DNA of 55,066 bases, taken from positions 1 to 55,066 of the forward strand of contig DAOTWP010000085.1 in assembly GCA_034435675.1 (NCBI GenBank), in the 5' to 3' direction. A model generated the notes under the pieces. It made no database searches. It had not been told where the DNA came from and worked only from the letters and a program-made list of their open reading frames with translations. The stretch's first letter is position 1. Each line of letters begins with the position of its first letter. Origin of the DNA: DAOTWP01 sp034435675 (GTDB lineage Bacteria; Chloroflexota; Anaerolineae; Aggregatilineales; Phototrophicaceae). This document shows positions 42,414 through 50,465 of the stretch, in pieces. Made by a program: the position numbers and the translations under genes.

Positions 42414-44366
42414 ATGCCAAGTATTGCACTCAAAGACATCCTCATCAGCGCGCGCCAGGAATCTTACCGAATGCGACATTTTTATCTTGGCGTTGAACAC
42501 TTGTTTATTGGACTGCTTGAAATCAAAGGTGGGCTTGGCGGCAGTTTATTGGAAGCACTGGGCTTTTCGACAGAATATGTTATTGATGCCGTGCGGCGCA
42601 AAGTTGGCAAAGGCAGCCGGCATCGCCTGTGGGCGGGTATCCCTAACACCCCACGCACAGAAACCGTGCTCAACAAGGCAAATGACCTTGCGCTGCTGCA
42701 TAACCGGCAGGAAATCAATGAACAGGATCTGCTGCTGGGGATCATTGATGAAGGGGACAATGTCGCGGTTCGCGTGCTGAAATCGCTGAATATTGACATC
42801 GTTCATTTCCGCGAGCAGGCGGCAATCCAGTCGCCCAACCGCAATTCGCAGCAGCCCTATGTGCGCATAGATTTCGGTTCCGGCTTTGATCGTGCCGAAG
42901 AATTGACCGATGATCAATTGTTCGTGCTGCGGCGTATGTTTCACGGTTATGCACAAATCCGGGTTGAACGCCGCCTGACAGGGGGCTACACCAAAGCGCT
43001 AATCCTGATTGTCACGCCGATCAATATTGATAACCGCGAAGATGCGGCGGTTGTAGTCAAGATTGACCAGACCGATGTGATTCTGGATGAAGCACGACGC
43101 TACGAAATGCACGTCAAGAATACGCTGCCCCCACTGACAGCACGGCTGGAAGATCGCCCGGTTGCGCCGGAAACCAGCGACCTGGCAGGACTCAAATACA
43201 CCCTCGTCGCGGGCACAGATCGCATCCCGGAAGACTTGCGCACCGCCGTCAAGCACGACATGCCGCCGGAAAAACTTGGTGCATGGCTGCGGTCAGCACT
43301 ATACGATGTTTTTGGCGGCACATGGTGGCAACAGCGCCGCCCTTTTCGTTTTCAGGTCTGGCGCGAGTATGACTGGTTACTGCCGCCAATCCTCACGCTG
43401 GAACTGCTGACGGATAACAAGACCGTCGAAAGTGTGCGCGTGCTGAAAATCCCGGTACGGCGCAGCAAGATCAAACAACTGGAATACGGCGATGCGGTGA
43501 TGGTTGAGAATTTCACTATCCAGCGTGTTTACCGTGATCGCGGGGCAATCCAACTGGCGATTGGCAACAGCACTGACGCCGCCAATGCCTACAAGATCGA
43601 AGTACGTGGGTTGGATTTAGCGCGCGATGCTTACTACCGTGGCGAGGTGGTCGAGCGCATTGTCGGGCGTGTCTGGAAAACGCGCGACGAATATTTGCTG
43701 CATGCCGCCAGCGCGCTTGAACCCGACTTTGATATTCATGCCGATACAATCCCGTGTCCGGACAGCACGATCGAGAAATTGCCCAACCCGATTATTGCCT
43801 ATGATGAACTACTGGATCGCTACATCAACGGTTCGCTTAGCCGGATTCACGGCGATTTGCATCTGGGCAACATTATGCTTGGACCAAATGAGAGTGCCGC
43901 ATTAATTGATTTTGCCTATACCCGCGATGGGCACGCGATTTTCGACTGGGCAACACTCGAAGTGAGTATTCTCAGCGATATTGCAATGCGCGAGAGTGAA
44001 ACATGGGATGATGCCCGCGAGGTGCTGCGGCATATGATCGCCCTCAACGCGCAGGCAGAACCGGAAGACGCCAACGAAGAAGTTACTGCCGCCCTGAAGC
44101 CAATTCGTGGGCTGCGGGCAATCGTCGCTGACGGACTGACGACCCGCGAAAGTTGGTCGGAGTATTACACGGCACTTGCGCTGTGCGGACTGCGGGCGAT
44201 TACGTGGGATACCATGCAGATTGGCGGGCGGCGGCTGATGTTCCTCATTGCTGCGCTGTGCATGTATGAAGTGCAGGACCGGCACCGTTACAGCACAGTC
44301 CTGGATACGCCTTCACCGGAAGACGAACAGGATCTGACTGACCGTTATATTGATAACACTCGTTGA
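42414..44366 (+). CDS. Clp N-terminal domain fused to an aminoglycoside-phosphotransferase-like kinase
   Basis: This is a 650-residue fusion. About residues 3-130 are a double Clp N-terminal repeat (MRHFYLGVEHLFIGLLEIKG, INEQDLLLGIIDEGDNVAVR), the peptide-binding domain normally found on ClpA/C/B unfoldases. No AAA+ module follows. Instead, about 165-560 look like a protein-kinase/APH-fold domain. It has VVVKID (Lys216), a likely helix-C Glu in DEARRYE, the catalytic HGDLHLGN (about 479-486) and an IDFAYTRDG metal site (about 498-506). A large insert of mostly beta character separates the lobes. The kinase motifs look intact. It may belong with the ternary-complex-associated kinase-like domains described in bacterial conflict systems, which is recall, not search. 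An FHA gene precedes it by four bases. Confidence 0.7.
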   Translation: MPSIALKDILISARQESYRMRHFYLGVEHLFIGLLEIKGGLGGSLLEALGFSTEYVIDAVRRKVGKGSRHRLWAGIPNTPRTETVLNKANDLALLHNRQEINEQDLLLGIIDEGDNVAVRVLKSLNIDIVHFREQAAIQSPNRNSQQPYVRIDFGSGFDRAEELTDDQLFVLRRMFHGYAQIRVERRLTGGYTKALILIVTPINIDNREDAAVVVKIDQTDVILDEARRYEMHVKNTLPPLTARLEDRPVAPETSDLAGLKYTLVAGTDRIPEDLRTAVKHDMPPEKLGAWLRSALYDVFGGTWWQQRRPFRFQVWREYDWLLPPILTLELLTDNKTVESVRVLKIPVRRSKIKQLEYGDAVMVENFTIQRVYRDRGAIQLAIGNSTDAANAYKIEVRGLDLARDAYYRGEVVERIVGRVWKTRDEYLLHAASALEPDFDIHADTIPCPDSTIEKLPNPIIAYDELLDRYINGSLSRIHGDLHLGNIMLGPNESAALIDFAYTRDGHAIFDWATLEVSILSDIAMRESETWDDAREVLRHMIALNAQAEPEDANEEVTAALKPIRGLRAIVADGLTTRESWSEYYTALALCGLRAITWDTMQIGGRRLMFLIAALCMYEVQDRHRYSTVLDTPSPEDEQDLTDRYIDNTR

Positions 44367-44370
44367 AACA

Positions 44371-44402
44371 GGGGACATGGCAGCAAAGTTATGCCATGCC
44401 CC
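44371..44402. terminator. bidirectional terminator
   Basis: GGGG-CATGGCA (44371-44382, with one bulged A) pairs with TGCCATG-CCCC (44392-44402). It separates the kinase-like gene from the convergent end of the leucine/isoleucine cluster. Confidence 0.6.
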
Positions 44403-44409
44403 GCCGTTC

Positions 44410-45471
44410 TCACAGCCCTGTCAGCACCGCCGCCGTAAACTCGCCGGTGCTGAGGTAAGCTCCGCCATGCGGTGCAATGTCCGCCGTGCGTGCACCGTTT
44501 ACGATTGCCTGTTCGACAGCAGCTTCTACTACCTGTGCCTCGGTTTCGAGGCCCAGACTGTAACGCAGCAGCAGTGCCGCGCTGAGCAGCGTCCCCGTGG
44601 GATTCGCCTTGCCCTGCCCTGCAATGTCCGGTGCGGAACCGTGAACGGGTTCATACAAGCCAAAACGTTCAGCGCCGAGCGACGCTGAGGGCAGCATCCC
44701 TAGCGACCCTGCCAGCACGGACGCCTCATCGCTGAGAATGTCGCCAAACATATTGCTGGCGACAATGACGTCAAAACTCGCGGGACGTGTCATCAGGTAC
44801 ATTGTGCAGGCGTCAACCAGCACATGCTCCAGTGCGACATCGCTGTAATCCTCATGTACTTTTGCCACCGTGCGCCGCCACAAACGCATAGATGCCAGCA
44901 CATTCGCTTTGTCCACCGAGGTCACCTTTTTGCGCCGCCCCTGTGCTGCCCGGAAAGCTACCTGTGCCACGCGCACTACTTCGGGCACGCTGTAGAATTC
45001 GGTGTCATAGGCGCTGTCGCCATCACCCTGCTCTTCGCGCGGTCCGAAGTAAATGCCACCGGTCAGTTCGCGGACAAACAGCATATCCACACCGTGCAGC
45101 AAATCGGCACGCAGCGGCGCATGTTCCGCGAGCGCAGGGTACGCCTTCACGGGGCGTAGATTGGCAAACAGGTTGAAGTGCTTGCGCAGTTTGAGCAGCC
45201 CCTGTTCCGGGCGCACTGCGGCGGTGGGGTTATCCCACTGGGGTCCGCCCACTGCGCCAAGCAAAATTGCTTCCCCCTGTTCACATACCCGCAGTGTCTC
45301 ATCAGGCAGGGGCACGCCAGTAGCATCAATCGCACAACCGCCCATTAGCGCCTGCTGGAACGCGAATTCGTGTCCGAACTTCCCGGCAATTTTCGACAGG
45401 ACTTCAACAGCGCTGGCAGTAACCTCAGGACCGATGCCATCGCCAGGCAGCACGGTAATTGTCGCCTTCAT
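44410..45471 (-). CDS. leuB: 3-isopropylmalate dehydrogenase
   Basis: LeuB oxidises and decarboxylates 3-isopropylmalate with NAD, giving the leucine 2-oxoacid. The 353-residue protein has LPGDGIGPEVTASAVEVL at the N-terminus, RELTGGIYFGPRE (substrate and NAD region), DKANVLASMRLWRRT and ASNMFGDILSDEASVLAGSLGMLPSAS, then VHGSAPDIAGQGKANPTG. ATG at 45471 has AAGGAA five bases upstream. The longer in-frame start at 45579 runs into the preceding methyltransferase. In a CimA pathway it could also act on 3-methylmalate. It is the last gene of the cluster. Confidence 0.95.
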   Translation of the reverse strand: MKATITVLPGDGIGPEVTASAVEVLSKIAGKFGHEFAFQQALMGGCAIDATGVPLPDETLRVCEQGEAILLGAVGGPQWDNPTAAVRPEQGLLKLRKHFNLFANLRPVKAYPALAEHAPLRADLLHGVDMLFVRELTGGIYFGPREEQGDGDSAYDTEFYSVPEVVRVAQVAFRAAQGRRKKVTSVDKANVLASMRLWRRTVAKVHEDYSDVALEHVLVDACTMYLMTRPASFDVIVASNMFGDILSDEASVLAGSLGMLPSASLGAERFGLYEPVHGSAPDIAGQGKANPTGTLLSAALLLRYSLGLETEAQVVEAAVEQAIVNGARTADIAPHGGAYLSTGEFTAAVLTGL

Positions 45472-45490
45472 CTTTCTTCCTTTGTTGTTT

Positions 45491-46237
45491 TCAGGCAAGT
45501 TTGCGGCACACAAAGATGCCGCGTCCGGTTTGATCCGATACAGGCGCAGAATCCGCCGCATCATAGATATTGACCTCAATGAAGCCAGCCTGTTCCAGCG
45601 CGTCGCTGATTTCGCTGGTCGTATAACAGCGCTGTGTCAAGCGCAGATCGCCGCGCGCATAGCTGTTTTCGCCGGTTTTTTGCAGAACGGTGATGTCGGT
45701 GTAGCCCACTCGTTCGTCGGCACGATACGACGAGCGTACTGCACAGATGTATAGTTCTTCGACAATGGCGAATGACCCGCGCCAGCGCTGGATGTAACCG
45801 GCTTCGAGGTTGAGATCGAACAAGAAAACGCCACCCGGCAGCAGTGCCGCATAGACATTGCGGAAAACAGCAGTGAGTTCTGCCAGAGACATGATGTGGT
45901 TGAGGCTGTCAAACGTTGAAACTACCGCGTTGCAAGGCTGTTCGACGCTAAATTCACGCGCATCCGCCTGCCGAAACGCCGCCTCTGGTGCGTTCTTGCG
46001 GGCAAAACGCAGCATCTCGTAGGAACCGTCAATGCCGATTACTGCATAGCCCCGCGCCGTCAGCGCCCGCGCAAGCTGCCCTGTACCGCAGCACAGATCA
46101 AGGATGCGCGCATGTTCCGGAAGCTGCGCTGCCATATAGCGCTCGATTGCGGGCAGCGCCTGCCGGTCGGCAAAATCACCCCAGTGCGTGTTGTAGACCG
46201 CCGCAAAAAAATCGTAATCGGTGTACAGGTTTGCCAT
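45491..46237 (-). CDS. class I SAM-dependent methyltransferase of unknown substrate
   Basis: This 248-residue protein has the SAM-binding motif ILDLCCGTGQLARAL (about residues 45-59), GIDGSYEMLRFAR and the VVSTFDSLNHIMS motif IV region. LLPGGVFLFDLN is the following strand. It starts four bases after the cupin gene's stop and ends 19 bases before leuB, inside the branched-chain cluster. An in-frame start 43 codons upstream overlaps the cupin gene and is less likely. The substrate is unknown. Small-molecule methylation is typical for this type. Confidence 0.8.
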   Translation of the reverse strand: MANLYTDYDFFAAVYNTHWGDFADRQALPAIERYMAAQLPEHARILDLCCGTGQLARALTARGYAVIGIDGSYEMLRFARKNAPEAAFRQADAREFSVEQPCNAVVSTFDSLNHIMSLAELTAVFRNVYAALLPGGVFLFDLNLEAGYIQRWRGSFAIVEELYICAVRSSYRADERVGYTDITVLQKTGENSYARGDLRLTQRCYTTSEISDALEQAGFIEVNIYDAADSAPVSDQTGRGIFVCRKLA

Positions 46238-46241
46238 ACGG

Positions 46242-46607
46242 CTAAATCCGGGGGTTTTCAATAACTGTGCGTTCATTGCGCTGATTGCCTGTATTGATGG
46301 TACTCTTGCGTTCCAGCAGCAACAGTTCAACTTCGTCGGCTGCAACCGGCATGTGTTCCACGCCATGCGGCACGATCAAGAATTCCCCAGCATTGATGAC
46401 GACATCGCCATCGCGCAGTTTCATCAGCAGGCGTCCCGTGATGACCAGAAACAATTCATCTTCTGCATCATGATGATGCCAGATGAATTCGCCATGCAGT
46501 TTCACCAGTTTGACCGCAAAGTCGTTCAATTCCCCAGCGATGCGTGGATTCCAGTAGTCGCTAATTTGCGCGAACTTCTCGGCAAGGTTGACCTTTTCGA
46601 GTGGCAT
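46242..46607 (-). CDS. cupin-domain protein
   Basis: This 121-residue single cupin has the two conserved motifs: GEFIWHHHDAEDELFLVITG (metal ligands His, His, Glu) and GEFLIVPHGVEHMPVA (His). A bound divalent metal is likely. The function cannot be read; many such cupins are small-molecule-binding or isomerase proteins. The ATG at 46607 has AGGG five bases upstream. It lies between cimA and the methyltransferase, with which it overlaps closely, so all are in one transcript. Confidence 0.8.
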   Translation of the reverse strand: MPLEKVNLAEKFAQISDYWNPRIAGELNDFAVKLVKLHGEFIWHHHDAEDELFLVITGRLLMKLRDGDVVINAGEFLIVPHGVEHMPVAADEVELLLLERKSTINTGNQRNERTVIENPRI

Positions 46608-46623
46608 ACTCGCCCTTTCTGGC

Positions 46624-48216
46624 TTATGCCTTAGTCTCAACAGATACCAGCGCTGGCTCGCGTGCTACACACAAGCCATATTCCACACTGTCCACCAGCG
46701 CCAGCCAGCTTGCGCGGATGATGTTGGCACCCGCGCCGACGGTACTCCAGCGCCGGGCACCATTCTGGGTGTCAATAAGCACGCGCGTTGTCGCGGCAGT
46801 GCCGTTATCGCCATCCAGAATGCGCACCTTGTAATCGGCAAGCTGAAACTCTGTAAGCTGTGGATAGCGCGGCAGCAGTGCTTTGCGCAGCGCAAGGTCA
46901 AGCGCATTCACCGGACCATTGCCTTCGGCAGCAGTATGCACGACCTCCCCATCAATTTCCAGCTTGACCATTGCTTCGGCAAGCTGCCCACGCCCGCGCC
47001 GGTCTTCCACCAGCACTGTAAAGTCAACCAATGTGAAGATGGGCACATAGCCGGGCGTGGCACGATGCAACCGGACAGCTACCGATGCCTCCGCACCTTC
47101 AAACACGAAACCCTCATGTTCCAGCCGTTTGATTTCTTCAAGCACCTGCAGCGCTTCCTGACGACTGACATCCAGACCGAATTCTTCTGCCTTGCTGAGC
47201 AGATTCCCCTGCCCGGACAAATCGGACACCAGCACGCGCATCTCGTTACCCACGCGCGTTGGATCAATATGCTGGTAGCTGTCCACATTGCGGCGAATGG
47301 CGGCAACATGAATGCCGCCTTTGTGCGCAAACGCGCTTTTGCCGACAAAAGCGAGATGGTTATCCGGCGCGAGATTGGCAATCTCGGCAACTGTGCGGGC
47401 AAGGTGGGTCAGCGTGCGCAGATTCTCAGGCGGGACACAATCATAGCCCATCTTCAACTGAAGGTCGGCAATCACGCTGCACAGGTTGGCATTGCCACAG
47501 CGCTCACCGTAGCCATTGATGGTGCCCTGTACCTGCGTTACCCCCTGTTTTACCGCCGCCAGCGAATTCGCTACCGCCAGTTCACCATCGTTGTGAGTGT
47601 GAATGCCCAGTTCCAGACCGGGGAAAGCGCTTTGCACAACGCGCACATATTCAGCGACTTCCCATGGTAGCGACCCGCCGTTGGTATCGCACAACACCAC
47701 GCTGTCTGCGCCACCCTCCACTGCCGCGCGCACAGTGTCCAGTGCATACTCCATATCAAGTTTGTAGCCATCGAAGAAATGTTCGGCATCGTAGATCACT
47801 TCTTTGCCGAGGCTCTTCAGATACGCGAGACTTTCGCGGATCATGCACAGATTTTCTTCCGGCGTCGTCTGCAATACGTCTGTTACATGCAGCATAGAGG
47901 TTTTGCCCACTACTGTGACTACTGGCGTCTGTGCATCCACCAGCGCACGAATATTAGGATCGCTCGCAACCTCGCTGTTCTTACGGCGGGTTGAGCCGAA
48001 GGCGGCAATGCGGGCATGATGCAGTTCGACCCCGCGTACAGCATCAAAATACGCAGCGTCCTTGGGGTTGCTGCCGGGCCAGCCCCCTTCGATATAGGCA
48101 ACCCCCAGCGCATCCAGCATCCTGGTGATGCGCAGCTTGTCGGCAACCGAGAGCGAAATGCCCTCACGCTGCGTGCCGTCGCGCAGCGTGGTATCGTAGA
48201 TGGCGATGCGTGTCAT
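46624..48216 (-). CDS. cimA: (R)-citramalate synthase
   Basis: CimA condenses pyruvate and acetyl-CoA to citramalate, the first step of a threonine-independent route to isoleucine. This 530-residue member of the isopropylmalate-synthase family has IYDTTLRDGTQREGISLSV, the metal-binding HTHND and NGYGERCGNANL. The C-terminal regulatory region (about 400-525) resembles LeuA_dimer. GGAGG lies five bases before the ATG at 48216. The DTTLRDGTQREG box and the weak resemblance to the neighbouring leuA support CimA, not a second LeuA. Homocitrate synthase is the alternative. It sits between leuD and a cupin gene. Confidence 0.88.
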   Translation of the reverse strand: MTRIAIYDTTLRDGTQREGISLSVADKLRITRMLDALGVAYIEGGWPGSNPKDAAYFDAVRGVELHHARIAAFGSTRRKNSEVASDPNIRALVDAQTPVVTVVGKTSMLHVTDVLQTTPEENLCMIRESLAYLKSLGKEVIYDAEHFFDGYKLDMEYALDTVRAAVEGGADSVVLCDTNGGSLPWEVAEYVRVVQSAFPGLELGIHTHNDGELAVANSLAAVKQGVTQVQGTINGYGERCGNANLCSVIADLQLKMGYDCVPPENLRTLTHLARTVAEIANLAPDNHLAFVGKSAFAHKGGIHVAAIRRNVDSYQHIDPTRVGNEMRVLVSDLSGQGNLLSKAEEFGLDVSRQEALQVLEEIKRLEHEGFVFEGAEASVAVRLHRATPGYVPIFTLVDFTVLVEDRRGRGQLAEAMVKLEIDGEVVHTAAEGNGPVNALDLALRKALLPRYPQLTEFQLADYKVRILDGDNGTAATTRVLIDTQNGARRWSTVGAGANIIRASWLALVDSVEYGLCVAREPALVSVETKA

Positions 48217-48270
48217 GCGTTCCTCCATGTGGTTGCGACTTGCTGTGGCACCGCGCTGAGGAGCGCAGTA

Positions 48271-48882
48271 TCAGGCAAGGATTGTTCGTACTCGATCCCC
48301 GTGTTCAGCCTCATATGCCCCTGCCTTATCCTCTAGATTCAGCAGGTAGCCCAGCTCATCCACACCATTCAGCAAACAGTGTTTGGCGAACCCATCAATC
48401 GGAAAATTTACCGCGCGTCCATCGGGCAGGGTCAGCGTTTGTGCTGCAAGATCAATCGTCACGCGGGTTTGGGGGTCTTCTTCTGCCAGACTGACAAGCT
48501 GGCGATGGGTCGCTTCGTCCACCATGATGGGCAGCAGCCCATTTTTGAGCGCATTATTGCGGAAGATGTCAGCAAAGTAAGTGCTGACCACGGCATGAAA
48601 TCCCATGCCCAGCAGCGCCCAGGGCGCGTGTTCGCGTGAACTGCCGCAGCCGAAGTTATGACCACCGATCAGCACACTCGCCCCGGCATATTCCGGCTTG
48701 TTCAGCACAAAGTCTGCATTTGGCTTGCCATCAGCAGCATAGCGCCAGTCAAAAAACGCCTGCTGTCCCAAACCCTGTTTGTCAGTGGTCTTAAGAAACC
48801 GTGCAGGAATGATCTGGTCGGTATCAATGTCGTTGATTGGCAGGGCAACCACTGTGCCACTAATCGTTGTAATCGGGTCCAT
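48271..48882 (-). CDS. leuD: 3-isopropylmalate dehydratase small subunit
   Basis: LeuD is the swivelling small subunit of isopropylmalate isomerase. The 203-residue protein has DTDQIIPARFLK (about residues 20-31), GGHNFGCGSSREHAPWAL (about 73-90) and FADIFRNNALKNGLLPI. Its ATG overlaps the leuC stop in a TAATG junction, so the two subunits are translationally coupled. It could also serve citramalate isomerisation for isoleucine, because cimA lies just downstream. Confidence 0.95.
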   Translation of the reverse strand: MDPITTISGTVVALPINDIDTDQIIPARFLKTTDKQGLGQQAFFDWRYAADGKPNADFVLNKPEYAGASVLIGGHNFGCGSSREHAPWALLGMGFHAVVSTYFADIFRNNALKNGLLPIMVDEATHRQLVSLAEEDPQTRVTIDLAAQTLTLPDGRAVNFPIDGFAKHCLLNGVDELGYLLNLEDKAGAYEAEHGDRVRTILA

Positions 48883-50327
48883 TATGCCAGCGCTCCTTCC
48901 AACATCTCACGCGGGTCAGTAATTACACCACTGATTGCGGTGGCAACTGCTGTCAGTGGACTGGCGAGGAAAGTACGCCCACCTTTGCCCTGCCGCCCTT
49001 CAAAGTTACGGTTGCTGGTGCTGACCGCGTACTGTCCCGGTGCAAGCTGGTCGCCGTTCATAGCGATACACATCGAACAGCCCGCCTCGCGCCATTCTGC
49101 GCCCGCCGCCTTGAAGATTTCATGCAATCCTTCCGCCTCAGCCTGTTTCTTGACCTGCTGAGAACCAGGGACAACAAGCATGCGCACGCTGCTGGCAACT
49201 TTGCGCCCTTCAAGGAAGCGCGCCGCCTCGCGCAGATCACTGATGCGCGAATTAGTGCAGCTCCCCAGAAAGACCACATCCACCGGCTTGCCCAGCAGCG
49301 GCTGCCCCGGCTGCAAATCCATATAGCGCAGTGCCTTGTCGAGCGCGGTTTTCTTGCTGATTTCTGTTTCACTGTCAGGGTCAGGAACTCGCGCAGTAAT
49401 CGGCATGCCCATGCCAGGGTTGGTCCCGTAGGTAATCATCGGCGTCAGGCTATTTGCATCGAGAGTGACTTCCGCGTCAAAGGCTGCCCCTTCATCCGTT
49501 GGCAGTGTGCGCCAGTGAGTAACCGCTGCATCCCACGCGCCGCCCTCGGGCGCATAGGGCCGCCCGGCAATGTAGTTGAACGTCGTTTCATCAGGAGCAA
49601 CCATCCCGGCACGCGCGCCACCCTCAATCGACATATTGCAGATGGTCATGCGCCCTTCCATGCTCAGCGCGCGGATCGCCGCACCCATATACTCAAAAAC
49701 GTAGCCTGTGCCGCCGCCAATACCGATTTTTGCGATGACCGCGAGAATGATATCCTTCGCAGTTACACCAGGCTGTAAGCGCCCGTCAACCCGCACAGCC
49801 ATTGTTTTTGGCTTGTTTTGCAGCAGGGTCTGCGTAGCCAGCACATGCGCGACTTCGCTCGTGCCAATCCCAAAGGCAAGCGCGCCAAATGCGCCATGTG
49901 TGCTGGTGTGGCTGTCTCCGCAGACTATGGTCATGCCGGGCTGGGTCAACCCCTGCTCAGGACCAATGACATGCACAATCCCCTGGTTTTCTGTGCCCAG
50001 GGCATACATTGGAATGCCGAAATCATCACAGTTCTGCGTAAAAGTCTGCAATTGCGCGGCTGCCAGCCCATCAGTTACCGGAATCAGTCCGTCCAGACCG
50101 CGCGGGGTGGTGGGTGTACTATGATCCATCGTGCCCAGGGTTTTGTCCGGGCGGCGCACTTGCAGCCCGCGTTCACGCAGCAGCGCAAATGCCTGCGGGG
50201 AAGTCACTTCATGTACAAGATGCAAATCAATATAGAGAACGGCTGGTGTCGCATCCGTTTGAGGCTGGACTATGTGTGCATTCCAGACCTTCTCGAACAG
50301 TGTGCGCGGCGGAGTCTTGTCGTTCAT
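48882..50327 (-). CDS. leuC: 3-isopropylmalate dehydratase large subunit
   Basis: LeuC is the aconitase-family catalytic subunit. The 481-residue protein has IVCGDSHTSTHGAFGALAFG, FLGSCTNSRISDLREAA (first cluster Cys) and AGCSMCIAMNGD (the CxxC pair), so the [4Fe-4S] ligands are complete. PGQYAVSTSNRNFEGRQGKG closes the fold. ATG at 50327 gives the usual N-terminus (TLFEKVWNAHIV). An upstream in-frame start at 50396 lies inside the hairpin region and is unlikely. Confidence 0.95.
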   Translation of the reverse strand: MNDKTPPRTLFEKVWNAHIVQPQTDATPAVLYIDLHLVHEVTSPQAFALLRERGLQVRRPDKTLGTMDHSTPTTPRGLDGLIPVTDGLAAAQLQTFTQNCDDFGIPMYALGTENQGIVHVIGPEQGLTQPGMTIVCGDSHTSTHGAFGALAFGIGTSEVAHVLATQTLLQNKPKTMAVRVDGRLQPGVTAKDIILAVIAKIGIGGGTGYVFEYMGAAIRALSMEGRMTICNMSIEGGARAGMVAPDETTFNYIAGRPYAPEGGAWDAAVTHWRTLPTDEGAAFDAEVTLDANSLTPMITYGTNPGMGMPITARVPDPDSETEISKKTALDKALRYMDLQPGQPLLGKPVDVVFLGSCTNSRISDLREAARFLEGRKVASSVRMLVVPGSQQVKKQAEAEGLHEIFKAAGAEWREAGCSMCIAMNGDQLAPGQYAVSTSNRNFEGRQGKGGRTFLASPLTAVATAISGVITDPREMLEGALA

Positions 50328-50395
50328 TCGTTTTCCCAAGTTATCCCAAATTATCCCAAATCGATCAGCAAACTGCACGCTATGGAACCATATCA

Positions 50396-50422
50396 CCGCA
50401 GGGAAACTGCCGATCCCTGCGG
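50396..50422 (-). promoter_or_regulatory. intercistronic hairpin between leuA and leuC
   Basis: CCGCAGGGA (50396-50404) pairs perfectly with TCCCTGCGG (50414-50422) around a 9-base loop. No T-tract follows, so it is more likely an mRNA-stability or processing element than a terminator. A 10-base direct repeat TTATCCCAAA-TTATCCCAAA (50341-50360) lies between it and the leuC start. Confidence 0.4.
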
Positions 50423-50465
50423 AAACACACCTGATTCCAGCAGATTGCGCTGTGATGATTGACGG

